Assembly (NCBI GenBank): GCA_028752905.1
Contig: JAQNBH010000007.1
Span: 41,023,872-41,087,871 of the forward strand
DNA: 64,000 bases
DNA from: Cladorhizidae sp. MBARI D1340-BT2
Taxonomy: Eukaryota; Porifera; Demospongiae; Poecilosclerida; Cladorhizidae
Reading direction: 5' to 3'
In this document: one piece after another, positions 12,127 through 25,084 of the stretch
Position numbering within the stretch: the stretch's first letter is position 1
How the letters are laid out: each line of letters begins with the position of its first letter
Program-made: the position numbers and the translations under genes
Notes under the pieces: generated by a model
Told to the model about the DNA's origin: nothing
The model's database searches: none
Seen by the model: only the letters and a program-made list of their open reading frames with translations

Positions 12127-12537
12127 CCGCTGATTCACAATATGCCGCTAGGCCTTCGCGTCGTATCACTTCTAGCTGTTCACAATACGGAGTCGCCGCT
12201 TGAGCAAACTTGAACTTTACTGGAACCCCACCCATTAATTAATGGACGCCAATGCCCATGTCATTCGCGCATACCGTATACTAAGGAAAGTTCTTACTGC
12301 CTTTCGTCATCCGTTCAGCTTTGAAATCACCAGCTTTTAATGAAAAATCACACCAGAATGATGAAAACTCATGATGCAATGAGGTCACAACGCTGCTCGA
12401 ATAGAACTCGAACAGAAATAGATTCTATTCAAGCGGTGCGACGCAGTGCGATGCGACTCGATTTTTTGTTCACAATATTTTTTAAACGATGCATTGCAGC
12501 GCATCGCTTGCGCGTTTTGCATATTGTGAATCAGCCT
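12127..12537. mobile_element. PIF/Harbinger-type MITE, left arm
   Basis: A 411-bp element with terminal inverted repeats ccgctgattcacaatatgc (start) and gcatattgtgaatcagcct (end), flanked by TTA on both sides (12124-12126 and 12538-12540). TIRs plus a 3-bp TTA target duplication are the hallmark of PIF/Harbinger elements; there is no transposase. The same element lies at the mirror place in the right arm, so insertion came before the arms separated. Confidence 0.7.
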
Positions 12538-13977
12538 TTAGAGAAGCTGCAGTAAATGGGATAACTAGCAAAAAAATATAGAGATAGAGGGTCATGGAGT
12601 ATGCATTCTATAAGGTGACTAAGAAGTAACTGACGTCCATCGGCTGTTGTTTAAAGGCACCATGCTGTGAACTTAATATACCTAGGCTGCAGTCCACCTG
12701 TAATGGAGCGCACTCTTTCTTACAGATCCAGCCTGGTGGTCTGAGAAGGCTAAACAGCTTTTCAGCCATTGTTAAGAGGACTTGAAAGCAGCTCCTCTAC
12801 CTAAGCATGCCATCTCAGGAAGTACCTGATGCAGGAATTCTCAGAGCACTAATGGAAGACCATGCAGAAGCTGGCAAAAACTTGTTCAAGTGAGAGTTTG
12901 CACTCTTGACACTGTTTAGTGTATGCTCTCCATCATTAGCACACGTCTGCTCTAATTATCCTTCCTATAATTATATGCCCACTAAGTAGCCAGCTTTCTT
13001 CATGGAGAGCTGCAGTATGTGTGTGTACCTCACCAAGATAACTTTCTGTATCATCATGACAAAAATACCCCACCTCCATGGCTATAGCACGTGGATGAAT
13101 TTAAGTAACTACGTCAGAATGAAATTCCTCCATTCTCTCCTGTCCAGCCCATTCTTACTTGCCAGTTTTCTTTCCACTAGTTTTGAACCTATAGCCGGTT
13201 TCTCGATCTTCCTCTTCACCGTGACGACCATTCCCGATTGATATAAGCCAGCTATGTTTAGGACGGGTGACCCATTCATATTATCTTACATGTTATTCCC
13301 AACACCTAAATGCAGATGATGCTAAATGTGGGAGATCAATCAAGAACTCTGTGAATATGTGGTAGATACATAGACACGTACATAAATAGATGCATACGCA
13401 ATAGCAAAGTCTTTATCCAATTCACCGAGAAGGCTCTCTTTGCTTATTCTCTTAACTTCAAGCATAAAAGCATAAAAATACGTGAATGACAGAAAAGACA
13501 GTCTTCTAAACTTGAGAGGCAAGTGGAGAATGCCAGAATGGCAATGAGGTCAGAGGTTGAAACACTTCTGCTAATTGTGATTAACTTGCCAGCAATCTGT
13601 CTCGGGTTCAGAGTGGTGCATTAGAATTTGTCTAGATGATGATGTGACTACTGCACGATCAGACACTGCTGTTTGGTTTGTACAAAGTCAGCATGCCCAT
13701 GAACTTTTAAATACCCAAGGTTGGCCAACATGTGGTTGCCTGCATCATAATTACATGCAAGTGGAGTCATCTTCAAACAGATCTCTGACCCACTGGATCC
13801 GAGATACGGAACTTCTAAGCTATTGCTGGTCTGCTAAATTCCCAATAAGAAATCCTTAAAAATTTTTTTTTTACATTTTTTAATTATTTTATTATTAAGG
13901 TGGAGCCACCCATGTGCCTTGCGGGAAAATACAGGCCACAACAGAGGCAATGTTCAAAGTTCATGATCAAACAAATG

Positions 13978-14000
13978 CACACACACACATACATACACGT
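13978..14000. repeat. (CA)n/(CATA)n microsatellite
   Basis: cacacacacacatacataca just outside the block that matches 39370-39402; the right arm has the Gypsy insertion beginning at this place. Confidence 0.75.
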
Positions 14001-14822
14001 ACTGATGGACAATATATGATTTAGTTTGTTTGTTAAGCTTGCTTCATACTTGCATGGAGCAAAATTGGGAAGCAACTTGTACAGTGCATTCTGTACACAA
14101 ATTAAGGCCATAGTATTTAGTACGAGGACATTAGGGCTCAAAGGAAAATATTTTAGACTATATGATACAAGGTACCATGGTAATGCATGGCTTTACAAGA
14201 GTATTATATTTAAAATTGGGTCTGGTCTACCCTAGCAATAAATGTTGGAACTGATGGGTGTCTAGGGCCCAGTTCAGGTCTACCTCTATAGGTCTGCATT
14301 TAAACTCTATCGGCATAGCATTACATTGGGAAGCCGTGCCCCACGCAGTTTGTATAAAAGAGAAGAGCAGACTATAATTATGTTTCTCAAACAAGTGATA
14401 CCCATGCTTTCAGCTTGAATCACCACGGCATATAATTGGCACCCAAAGAATGAGAAAGGCCACTTTTAGCCAAGGTGTTAAGGCCATCGTTAAAAACAAT
14501 GACAAAACATAATAACTTGTGCCTCCCTCAGGCTTGGCTATTATTATAAGAGGACTGCACAGCTGTCATATTTTAAACTCCTCTAACAGCATCTCAAGTG
14601 ACTGCAATAGTGAAGCTTCATGCAGGTTGCATTGAGACCAACCAGGTGGGGAGAGATATCATCTCTTTTTGCTTGGCTTTAGGATGGGGGAGGGGAGGGG
14701 GAATTGACTGGGAAGCAGACTAACTGTGAAATTTCCGTGCTTCCTACTACTACAAGTACGATTTATCATATCTAACAAGTATTTGCTCAAGTCGAAGGCC
14801 GAATACATATATAGCTACATAC

Positions 14823-14880
14823 CTTCACTGTTGCTCTGTGATACAGATCCAACCAGAAGAAAGAGAAGTACAATCTTCAT
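14823..14880 (-). CDS. PI-PLC X-domain-like protein, copy L, exon 1 (signal peptide)
   Basis: The 58-nt coding exon starts with ATG and encodes a 19-residue leader with a short basic start (MK), a hydrophobic core (IVLLFLLVG) and a polar end, which reads as a secretory signal peptide. It ends in GAAG followed by the donor gtatgt. One extra base (phase 1) joins the CT of exon 2 to give GCT (Ala). It differs from exon 1 of copy R at one base (Leu for Ile). A TATA box lies about 70 bases upstream. I infer that it is spliced to 435..1, leaving a 14.4-kb intron; an unseen internal exon cannot be excluded. Confidence 0.75.
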
Positions 14881-14947
14881 CTCCTAGACGGGTCAGGCAG
14901 CTACAGCTAAAAAAAACTGTGAAGTGTCCACTAGCAGACCTTTTTAA

Positions 14948-14953
14948 TTTATA
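14948..14953 (-). promoter_or_regulatory. TATA box of PLC-like gene copy L
   Basis: TATAAA is read on the minus strand, followed about 30 bases downstream by an initiator-like cttcaca and then the exon 1 ATG at 14880. The same layout and much of the flanking sequence (ttcttgccgcccac upstream, agctgtagctgcctgac in the 5' UTR) are conserved in copy R. Confidence 0.6.
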
Positions 14954-15375
14954 CAGTCCTGTCCGCAGGTGACGTGGGCGGCAAGAATATGTTATTCGCT
15001 ATGCGAATTAGAATTAGCTACTCATCAGGAATAATTCACATACTGCACAAGTGGTTCAAAAGCGCTCTCCGAAAGACTCGTGATACCCAAGGTTTATGTT
15101 CGAAGTGGCAACAATCGACTCACTCATAATCAGCGCCAGCAAAGTGGTGATCACTTCTGTATGCACGGTGAATGTGGTGAATATTATTTATTATTTTTTG
15201 TTGTCGTTGAATTGTCCTTTTGCAACTTTTTGTTCTTTAGACCAAAAAAACACCCATCGCCTGCCTGCAAATCAACGCATGGAGGATACTAGCTAGCGGT
15301 ATTAGTGCATAAAATTACAATGACGTCATTATTCCCAGATCATCTAGTCAAAATGTCGAGAGAGAAGTTGATTAT

Positions 15376-15394
15376 AGATAGATAGATAGATAGA
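15376..15394. repeat. (GATA)n microsatellite at an element X edge
   Basis: gatagatagatagatagatt follows directly after agttgattata of an element X end motif. Confidence 0.7.
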
Positions 15395-15539
15395 TTATTG
15401 CTTTAAAGAATTAGCAATGTGCATTGATGAAAACAACATTATAGAAGGTTCTGAAGGTCTGCAACTTCATGCAGCCTGTAATTATAAGTTAGGGTAGTAT
15501 ATTGGGGTGGGTGTGGTAGGGGGAACATTTAGTACAAGG

Positions 15540-18112
15540 ACAATGAAGGTCATTGGTGAAATTAGTTCATGCTGTTTGAATTGGCTGAGTCCTCTTCTCC
15601 CACACACTCAGGGTCATGCTCCTCCAGCTAGAAAGCCAAGGAGCGTTGACAAGAAGTGGGTGAGGAATTGAAAGGAATAAGGAGCCACAAAGTTACAAGA
15701 AAACCACTTTACATTTTTGTAGGGATCACCTTTGCAAGATGCACTCTGTGCCAATCTAATTTCCATGTAGCGATATGGAGGTTGAAGTGATGTGGCTACC
15801 CACAAATGACGGCACTTAAAGAACAGCTCTGCTTGTAGGTCTGTGGCTACATTCTTTAACAAGCATATGTCTGACAGTGTAATTGAGGCTGAGATTGGTC
15901 AATATTTGTTGCTAAGCATAATTTAGACTTTTGATCAAACTACAAAGCTATTCTCCCAGATTTACGGACTCTGAAAGAGCTAGGAAGTTTTCTTGTGGGC
16001 ATACAGAGACCACTGCAATTGTCCAAGCATTGGCACCTCAATTTCCTTCTTCAAACCGCAAACAACATGACATACCCCTTCTCCATAATGATGATGAGTC
16101 TAATGACAGGACTGATAGGTATGTATCACTGCGGTATGCTACCTGCGATAGGGGATATCTGGACCAGGTTTCAGGATTTGCCGAGTGTTGTAGCACAGCT
16201 CTTTACCTTTAAAGTCTGCTTTAGAAGGCAAGGGTCTTGACTACTCTAAGGCTGTAGCATCCATGTCAGACACTACAAACGGTATGATGAGGAAAAGGTT
16301 GGGAAAAGGTCTGGGGTACAAAAGCCTATCATAGATGAGCTTCACTGTATGGCATTGGTTGTTATCTGCCACTTGGCAAACTTTACTGTTGAAGCAGGCT
16401 CGAGTACTCTTCTTGATCATATATATTATTTTCTTCTGTAGCAAAATGAAACAGGACTTTAGTGATCGTTGGTGTTCGTTCTTTACTGTTGAATCTGGAG
16501 TGATCCTTAGCACTGCCCTACTCGATGGCAGAGTCTTCTATGATGTGGGGAATGTTACTTGTCTCAATTTGATGGCTTAAAGTCTCTCGCAAAGAGCAGA
16601 CTGCTAAAGTTATCACTATTACCGGAAGGCTTGAAAATCCTTTCAATCGATCTTTGCTTCTGTTTCTTTCCTTCACTCTTCCTTCTGTGGACAGGGTATT
16701 TCAAATGCCATGCTATTGAGATATGCAGCTAACCTGCTAAAGCATGATGTAATTCTTGCAGCTGGTGATAAACTTCAAGGTCTTAGCTTGGAATCTGACA
16801 AGGAACTCCCTTGTGAAAACGTTATAATGGGGCCTCCACTTGGAGAAGACATCAAACCATTTTTTAAGGCTGTAAGAAGCTTTTATATATCTAAACACTG
16901 TAATTGTAATACAAATTCTTCTCAAGGAATTGGACAACTTATTATTAACAAGCCCTAGTGACTGTCTTACTAAACACTTTCCTCAGCTTGGCTTGGCCAA
17001 TAGCTCTTCATTGGATCAACTTCGGAAAGAATTTCTATACTTTACTTTATCACCAGCAGACCTACCACCAACTATAGAGAAGTATGATGCTGGTGATAAA
17101 ATGAAAAAGCCTAGAACAGGTGCACTTTGGTGGGAGGTGAAGAAATTGAAGACTGTTGATGGCAGAGCAAGGCTTAAAAAATTTATGGCAGGCCTCCTCT
17201 CGAATACAGACTCAGAAAGGAGGATTCTCCATGTTGAAGAAAATGCACTGACCAGAGGTTATTGGATCAACATTCCATCATTGTATTTACGAATATGAAT
17301 TATGACTCATCATTCTATGTTGTATTGTTCTTTGGGGGTATACTTAACTGCTAAGGAAGAAAGGTCAAGGGACATTCATCCTGTACAAGTGTCTAACATA
17401 ACAATTTGACAGCACTATAATAGAGGATATTTGGTCTAAACTACTGCAAATAATGAATTCACAGAGACATTGAATATGGATACTTCTGCGTGCCATGTTT
17501 TGCTCCTGTCTGAGCACCATATTATTATGTATATTATTGTTAGTACAAATGGAGAGAACTGGTGTTGGTGGAAGTTTGACTGTAAGTTATGGAACAGAGT
17601 TCTTCTAACAACTGCCCATGACTGGCACTGTTGCACATTCACACAAAAGACTACCAGCTTCAATTGTGGATGTCCATGAATACCATCACTTCTTGCTTTG
17701 TGTTTCATAGATTTGAAGATTGCTCTTGGTTTCTCACTCATATATATATCCATGCCAGCTCCACTTCATCAAACTCCCACCTGAATTAAAATAACTATAT
17801 TCGCAGAGTGATACACTCTTCTCTCTCTTTTTTTAGCTGCTTTCAACCCATCATCAGTTGCTACTCACCCCTGTAAGCGGGGTTCTCCCTGAGGAAAAAC
17901 ACTGATGACTTGAATATCTCGTGCATTAATAGCTATATCTACAATAAATTCAAGATGCATTTTGCCTGCGATATGAGACCAGCATCTGTAGAAGGATCAT
18001 GGATGGTGTTTCTTCTGGCCAGGTGTCATTTTTACTGCAGGCGACACTCCACCCACTCCTCTCAAATGCTGTGATACCTTGTCAGTTCAAAGTACACCAT
18101 CTCTGCTCTTAA
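15540..18112 (+). mobile_element. Element X copy 1 (hAT-like, truncated at 18112)
   Basis: Collinear with 27600-29640 (same orientation) and with the reverse complement of 35096-37570. It includes a decayed transposase (separate entry) and a 3' part ending at caccatctctgctctt. There the match to the other copies stops abruptly and a left-only segment starts. Confidence 0.75.
15640..17350 (+). pseudogene. hAT-superfamily transposase of element X, copy 1, broken
   Basis: Pieces in changing frames read like a hAT-type transposase with an N-terminal zinc-finger-like segment (CRDHLCK region near 15720), FSCGHTETTAIVQ (about 15990), a middle part with LYDV/LADLTVEAG-type fragments, then a 122-codon ORF (16930-17298) with FPQLGLANSSSLDQLRKEF, GALWWEVKKLKT and AGLLSNTDSERR. 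The last matches the start of the hAT C-terminal dimerisation region. Several frameshifts and stops make it inactive. Family assignment is from motif memory only. Confidence 0.65.
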
Positions 18113-18475
18113 ACCAAAAACAAAAATTTAATAACTCCTCTACGCTCACTAGTGAAGGGTGGGTTTGCAAACTCCAAGGCCTAGCCCGAGTAGTCTCCGA
18201 AATACCTAGGTCCGAACGTTAGCCTCCGTGGCTAACTCCGCTGCCTAGTTTATCTATGCCCACTAGCTGTAAGCTTTCCCAGCGCACTTCTCCAGTAGCC
18301 TCTGAGTAAGTATACGTCAGTTAAACAGACAAATATTAGATACCACGTAAACACATATATAACTATACAGTGTTCAGTCTCTTTCGGCTCTCAGCCTAAT
18401 TCTCTCTAGCGATTCATTCTCTCGATCAAGGCGTTGGCCCAGTTCTTATATATTACATCAAAACTATCTATACAT
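18113..18475. other. Left-only segment, nothing recognised
   Basis: Unique within the window and without right-arm partner. C/T-rich with gccctagcccgag-like words; could be a solo LTR or other relic, but no target duplication or terminal motif can be supported. Confidence 0.3.
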
Positions 18476-18689
18476 TAGGTCAATAATTCCATATAAAAAT
18501 ATAAGTAATTATAACTATCTACTCTTCCTGTGCCGTGGTCTGCCACTACTCTTCCTCGTGCTGTGGTCTGTGGGTCTTTGAATACTTGAAGACTAGTAGT
18601 TTCCTGGGGTGTCTGAGTGGTTTCCTGGTTAGTGGTTTCCTGGAGTTGGTAAGGTTGTTTCCCCAACACATCACACACTGTTTGTGTAA

Positions 18690-18915
18690 CTTTGATGATG
18701 GCTGACTTCATTTAGGACATTATTTGTTGTTGTACACTGCAATACAATGAAACTTTCAGCCCTTGTGCCTTCACCTTGGTGTCCCTGTTACAATTTCAAT
18801 TTCCAGTGAAGCCAAGTCAGGATACACATGCGGTGAAATGATAGCATCCAAAAAGTGATAACAGCTTCCTTTATTTCAAGAAGGCCCTCCAAACACATGT
18901 TATGTATTCATATGA
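18690..18915. repeat. Direct repeat DR copy 1
   Basis: Matches 20207-20450: shared words include gacttcat, gacattatttgttgttgtac, cagcccttgtgccttca and gtgaaatgatagcatccaaa. The pair flanks about 1.3 kb and could be the remains of long terminal or subterminal repeats of one element. Confidence 0.7.
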
Positions 18916-19445
18916 TACACATAGACACACATTTACACATGCACTATAAGTAGATATCTGGTTTTGTTTAAGGTCCATGTTAACTATTGTCACAGGAGAA
19001 ACTTGTGAGGAAACCAACTTATCACTTCTTAGTACAAAAACGAGCAGCTATCCGTTACTCAGCTCAGTTCAGTGTTAACTTTGTCACCAAAGTAGCTAAG
19101 CTTCTGAGGAAACCAACTGATAAACTTGCATATAGCCGTTGAAGGTCCATGCTGTTAACCATTTCAACCGATTGGGGTGGTTCGACTGAGTAGAGAAATT
19201 GGGTTAGTGCTGAAGGATTGGTCGTTGCAATGCATTGGACAGTTTGAAGTCTTCTGGTAGTAAAATTGCAATATCCTACGCAAGTTATGTGTGTGGGAAA
19301 GTAGAAAGATCACGGTAAAAATGAAAATGTGCAAGTCACATCAAAAGCATAGCATGCTCATGGTGTACTGCCTATTGTGGTGTGCCTATTGATGCCACAG
19401 TATCATACACAACCAAATTTTAGGGGTGTTTTTCGTAAAGCATAA
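18905..19445 (+). repeat. Element Y fragment, inverted with 24215-24870
   Basis: Shared words on opposite strands include acacatttacacatgcact, ggtccatgttaactattgtc, gaggaaaccaac and aaattttaggggtgtttttc. No coding content is recognised. Both members sit in the two left-only segments. Confidence 0.75.
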
Positions 19446-19548
19446 CAGCAAGTGTTGCTTCAACGAGTGCACTAGCAGTTTGGTCTAGAATGGAGAGAAA
19501 GCCCACAAGATTGGCTTGCAGTGTAGTTTAGCATTTAGTTATCTTAAC

Positions 19549-19569
19549 ACCCCCCCCCCCCCCCCCCCC
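19549..19569. repeat. Poly-C tract
   Basis: About 20 consecutive C then acctggatccgcc; a G-quadruplex-capable run on the minus strand. Confidence 0.9.
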
Positions 19570-19599
19570 ACCTGGATCCGCCACTGTTGCTCCCAGGGA

Positions 19600-20180
19600 T
19601 GTCGAAGAGTAAGGCAGAAATCATCAACAGTAGTATGTATAGTAAGAAAAAGAACGCTTGGTTTCAGCACTCGTGATGGGTTATACGCATACTATTACAA
19701 GTATCTGATGAATATCTGGGAATGAATCAATAGGACAAGATGCAAGTGCTACAAGGAAAGTGTCTGGAATTGAGCTATTATTTTTACCCTTCAATCTGCT
19801 TTGACCAACTTTTTGTATTTTTCCATATAACCTAAACTCGTTTTGTAAAGACCTGTGGATAAGAAAGCCTTCACCCCCAATAAAGCAAGGTTTCCTTTAG
19901 CTAATACTGCTGAAGGCACTGTTTACTATTGATTGACAGTCTCACGACACAACTGCTTTCATCTGAACATCCTTCATTTCACTGAAAATGGAGGTAAGAA
20001 TTGGGATAGCAATGTACTAAAATAGCCACATGGAATAGCACTGGAAACATTGCTACGCAGGCTCGTCAGATTCAAATGTTATGCTAGGGTAAGAACTTTG
20101 TCATACCAGAAACTGAAAACTGTATCGACACTGTTTTGTGTGTGGAGTTATGTTTTCCTAACTGTATTGATCATTTTCAA
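19600..20180. other. Left-only stretch without a gene
   Basis: Only short ORFs with stops close by; no match elsewhere in the window was noticed. Confidence 0.4.
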
Positions 20181-20206
20181 AGCATCACACACATCTTATC
20201 CAGGTT

Positions 20207-20450
20207 TGTGTCACTTTGATGATGACTGACTTCATCTACGACATTATTTGTTGTTGTACACTGCATTACAATGCTTTCAGCCCTTGTGCCTTCAAATGTC
20301 ACAATTCCAATTTCCATCTTGTGAAGCCAAGCCAGGATACAGATACAGTGAAATGATAGCATCCAAAATTACGACAACCATCTAAATACATGAATGTGTT
20401 CCATCCATATCCCAGGATGAGTTGGGCCTCCAAACACATGTATGTGTTCC
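20207..20450. repeat. Direct repeat DR copy 2
   Basis: Second copy of the unit at 18690-18915, continuing into ggcctccaaacacatgtatg, which copy 1 also has in a shorter form. Confidence 0.7.
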
Positions 20451-21404
20451 AACCACAGCCCAGGATGTGTCAGCCAACATGTCTTCTTGTTTTGTTATCA
20501 ACTACCTCTGCAGCTTTGGACTATTTATTAAGAAAGAGATGTACCTCATTGATCAGTACAATAAGATCCCTTACCTGTACCTGGTGAAGTTTGGCATGAT
20601 GCAGTAATAGATAAATTAAGGCAATGAGACAAGCATTATAACTATTAAATTAAACGAGATATTTCCTTGATTTTGGCTTGTGTACCTGTCACTTCAGATT
20701 ATATTACTGCAGCTCCAAAATTATGCCTGGCTGTTGGAGCCAGGAGACTGAGGGATGAGAGAGAGATCCCAAGATCTTTTTTTAAAAATATAATAACTAT
20801 CTCTAAATTCAGAAAATTATGAGAAATATCCTGATGTCAGGATTTTTTAAGGAAGTTAAATCCACAAATCTCAAACATAACTAGATAATGTCTTGGCTAT
20901 ATAGCATGAGGGTCAGTGACCTCATCAGCAATAGCAGTGAAGGGGTATCTCCAGTCTGTTTTGAATATTAGTGTTACCGTAGGCTTACCATACAGTCTTA
21001 CTTCATTGTTTTGCTGATATGAAGCTATTTAACAAGAGATGATCGTGAAGACAGGTGTTGCCCTTCTGCAAAAGCTACAGAATGGTTATGAAGTTGCTGT
21101 ATTAATAGTATCATCAGCAAAATGCACTATATACTTTTATTTCCCCTCAAAGGTAAGGATTACTTTGCTAAGAACTCTATGGCATGCATAATTTAATGCA
21201 GAATTCATTATTATACTGTTATTGTTCAGACTTCTGTTTCACTAGCTTATTATTAACCATTGCATCCCTGTAAAATTTTAGCAAAAAAAATCTTCTCATG
21301 AGTACCAACACAAACAAGTGCCTCTAAATGGCGTGCAGGTACCAAAACATTTGCCATGTCTACCATCTCTGTTTGGCCATAAGGAAAAATAATACAGTAG
21401 TGAC
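20451..21404. other. Left-only stretch without a supported gene
   Basis: Holds one short ORF pair near 20390-20607 (reading LIDQYNKIPYLYLVKFGMMQ in one frame) that could be a small relic exon, but nothing supports it. Otherwise AT-rich. Confidence 0.3.
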
Positions 21405-22436
21405 AAAGACCACTTTCTAACGCAATGCACTATGAAATCTATTGATGTTAAGCCATTTCTGCTGAAAAGGAGGCACTCTAGCATCTTGTTACTGTATGAA
21501 AATGGGGAGTATATCAATTGAAGCTGGCTTAAAATGACTGAGGAAATATTGCATATTCATATGCACTAGAATCCAGAAACTGCCATTAGCTACATAGCTC
21601 AGGAACACTGAAATAAATTTGACGTTTTGCAGAGAAGTTTATTCAGGGACCAACAGAGCTTCCACAGGTAAGAATTATTGAATTAGGTATGAGCATGTTT
21701 TAAAGTTATTTATGCTAAGAGCATTGCCTCAGTTGCTGAGCACTCTAATGGCATTCTAGTTGAAGGTGTGCTGAGGCCTTGAAAGACAGTGCATCTGAGT
21801 ACTAGGGTGCATATTATATGTAGCAAAATTTATAGGGGCATATAAATTGTCAGAATATATATATGCTAGTAGTACACTGACAATTCACATGGTTGGATCC
21901 AGGATTCTTAGAGGAGTGCCTATATATTAGTTTTTTTAGTCTCTAATGGATGCCACAATGCAGGTTTTTAATTGTATTATAAGACTCATACAGTGTTCCT
22001 GGTTCATATATATAATAATAATGTTAATATAGTTGATGAAGACTCCTGTCTTTGCAAACTAAGTGGTTACCTGTTCAACAAAAATGTTTTCCAGAAACAC
22101 TGCCTGATTCTGTGAAGCAATGTTGTTCACAGACTCTTTCTTACATCTTCACTCAGCTAAAGCTTTTTTCCTTGGGTGAATAGACATAAACTTTCAGGTA
22201 ATTAACAATTAATTACCTATAGTGCACTCAAAGAGAGGAACACTTAAGTCCTTCAGCCATGATTCATGTGAACTATGGAACTGAAACTAGTAGCCATAAT
22301 AATTATTTGTAAGTTATTTCCTCTAAAGTACTCACATAGAGTACTCACATAGAATGGACTTGTTATTTGATTGACATTTTGTCAAATTGCATTTCATTCT
22401 CAACAAACTCTCAGTTGACACAACAAAATTACAATG

Positions 22437-22600
22437 ACCTTGTCAAATAATCAACTTGAATTTTTACTGTCTCGACTTTTCGACTATCTAGATGCTCTAG
22501 CCTTCATCAAGAATAAGTTATTCCTGGTGAAGGCTTGAGCATCTAGTCGAAATGATGAAAGAGTATAATTCATGTTGATTATTGTGAAGGTTGAATTTCA
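22437..22600. mobile_element. Foldback MITE built from two facing element X ends
   Basis: aataatcaacttgaattttt near 22445 and atgttgattattgtgaaggt near 22570 are inverted termini. Between them ctagatgctctagccttcat and gaaggcttgagcatctagtc face each other around ttattcctgg. The result is a near-palindromic 160-bp element lying in a left-only segment. Confidence 0.65.
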
Positions 22601-22619
22601 TTGCTTTAAACTTATATCT

Positions 22620-24000
22620 AATAGTAGGATCAAGTAATTTGAGCATGGACCCAAACAAATAAAGATACTCATAATTATTAGCTACAATAGCATGGAATAC
22701 TTCCTAAACGTCATCATCCCTCTTGCTGTTCCCTTTTTGGCTGCATAATTTGTCAACTCCCTTTTTAAAATGTCTATAGTTGCAGCATGTAGTGTCTAGG
22801 GCTAGGGAAATGGCTAGAACAATCTGACAATGCAGACCATGTCATTGTGAAGATGTAGTAGCCATGGACAATTACAGTCAACATCAAACTTTTCAGAACA
22901 TCATTTCGAATCAATTTGCTATAAAATTGTCTGAGCAACACTAACAAAGGCACTAGCCCCAACCTCAGACACAGACAGTAATGAGCAGGAGGAGGAGGAG
23001 AAGATGATTGGCTGGATACAGGATGACTGACTCAATCTGTTAATTGCATTGTTCATTATAGCATTTGCACTCATTACTTGATAATTTGAGTTACAAGAAA
23101 GTTGCAATATTTGATGGCAGATCAAAGTCTGAGAATGCAAACAAAATTGATTGTACTCATTCAAACAGTTGTAATTTCCCCACATTGGGATGTTATTCTA
23201 GATGAAGAAGCATTATTGAGGTACTTATAAGCACAGCTAACTCTCTCACCCTACACAAAAGATTGCTGCATGCTACTATAGGTGCTTCTCACCGATCCAA
23301 TCCTCTGTGGTTGTGATTGGCTTTAGCTCATGCAGGTCTATATTACAGACACAAACAACAAGATCAGTCGATGATCTTTAGTTTATCAAAGTGAAGCTTT
23401 CTTGGTCCTGCATTTTAGGCCCAGTGACTAATGATTACACTATTGGTAGCTAACTGAAAACTGGGCTGACGTTTAGTCTGTCAAATGAAACCTTCATGAT
23501 CCCGTTTTAAATTCAGCAAACTAATTGAAATCGAATAAACAATCGATAACGAAATGCATTCTTAACGTGCAGTATCATTGGATCAAACAGAGTTAGCTGC
23601 TATCCTTTATCAAGTTTTCTTATCACTGACTGATAACAGGTGGTAAAAATACACACTCTAACATTAGCAGATGACATTCAGATAGCTAACTGCTAAACTC
23701 TACTGCAAAGCTTTAGCTTCATCCAATGCCCAACTCGTGGGCCTTTCCTCCATTCCAGACCAGATCTGCAGTTCATGACAGGCGTATGGACAAAGAGAAG
23801 TCTAAGTCTACTGAATTCTTAGATAAGTGTCAGTCATTTCACCTGATACATGTACAGTTCTGAGTGCATAAGCACACTCTACTTGAGACCTTTCCAGTGG
23901 AGAAAGTTGCGACCATGAAATTCGATGTACTCAAGAACTAAATCCAGCACCAAAAGAAGTAAGGTCATTTCTCATTCAGTTAAGTATTCAGTTTCTTCAA
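22620..24000. other. Left-only stretch without a gene
   Basis: AT-rich, short ORFs only, no match elsewhere in the window seen. A low-complexity ggaggaggaggagaagatg run is at 22986-23005. Confidence 0.4.
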
Positions 24001-24214
24001 GCTAAAAAGTGGAACTCAGTGGAGTTGGAGGAGTAGACACAAAGTCATCAAGCATTAAACTTGGTGGCACAGATGTATTGGACCAGACACTAAACTGCAT
24101 CAAAGCCAAGTTGGTGAGTTTATTAATAATACACAGTACTAAATGGCTTTGGCACAATCCCTCCCTCTCTAAACCCCGGATCTGCCCCTCATGGTGATAG
24201 TGTATACTGCATGC

Positions 24215-24870
24215 TTTATGAAAAACACCCCTAAAATTTGTTTGTGTATGATATACCGTGGCATCAATAGGCACACCGCAATAGGCAGCATATCATGAGC
24301 ATGTTAGGCTTTTGATGTGTCTTACTTTCATTTTTACTGTGATATTTCAACACATAACTTGTGTAGGATATTGCCATTCAACATAATTTTACTACCAGAA
24401 GACTTCAAACTGCTCAATGCATTGCAAATATCTTGATTCAGCACTAACCCATTTCTCTATTCAGCTCAACGACCCAATTGGTAGAGATCGTTATTATCAT
24501 AAACATGCTTGTATGATTACATTGTACTCTCCCGCATGAATTAAGAGGAGCTGAGTCAGCAAGCAGCTACACGATTTTGCGCCAGTTGGTTTCCCCACAC
24601 CTTTAATCTTGTGACAATAGTTAACAGCATGGACCTTCAACAAAACTGAGTAACTATATACTTATAGTGCACGTTTGTCAGTTGGTTTCCTCAGAAACTT
24701 AGCGACAATAGTTAACACAGAACTGAGCCGAGTGTCGGATAACTGCACGTTTTTGTACCAAGAAGTGATCAGTTGGTTTCCTCATAAGTTTACTCCTGTG
24801 ACAATAGTTAACATGGACCTGCAACTAACCCAGTGCATGTGTAAATGTGTATCATGTGAATGCATAAGCA
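24215..24870 (-). repeat. Element Y fragment, inverted partner of 18905-19445
   Basis: Reverse-complement match at the ends and through most of the length. It includes triple occurrence of the agttggtttcct word with ttaacat variants (24585-24810), a small internal repeat also present in the partner. Confidence 0.75.
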
Positions 24871-25084
24871 TGTGTGTATATTTAGTAATAAACTGTAAAC
24901 AATAACAGTTAATTCTGGTGCTATACTGACTAACTTCTTGTAGATGGCTGCTCTACTATAAAAATAAAAGACAATTTTTTTAACTTAAAACCAGTCTTCT
25001 AGCTATAATTATTCATTAAAGCATAATTTGCTATCTCATAAAAATCTGCTTACTTTTAATTACATCCTTATCTTAAATCATCAC

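Larger units (their letters stand above)
436..14822 (-). other. 14.4-kb intron of PLC-like gene copy L
   Basis: The donor gt (complement of 14821-14822) and acceptor ag border an intron made of minisatellites, a Harbinger-like MITE and unclassified repeats. No further exon of the PLC gene was recognised inside. The 435-1030, 1200-2220, 3240-4080, 9540-10010 and 13000-14030 stretches hold only short meaningless ORFs; most are mirrored in the right arm. Stretch 12780-14030 has no recognisable partner on the right and no gene. Confidence 0.65.
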
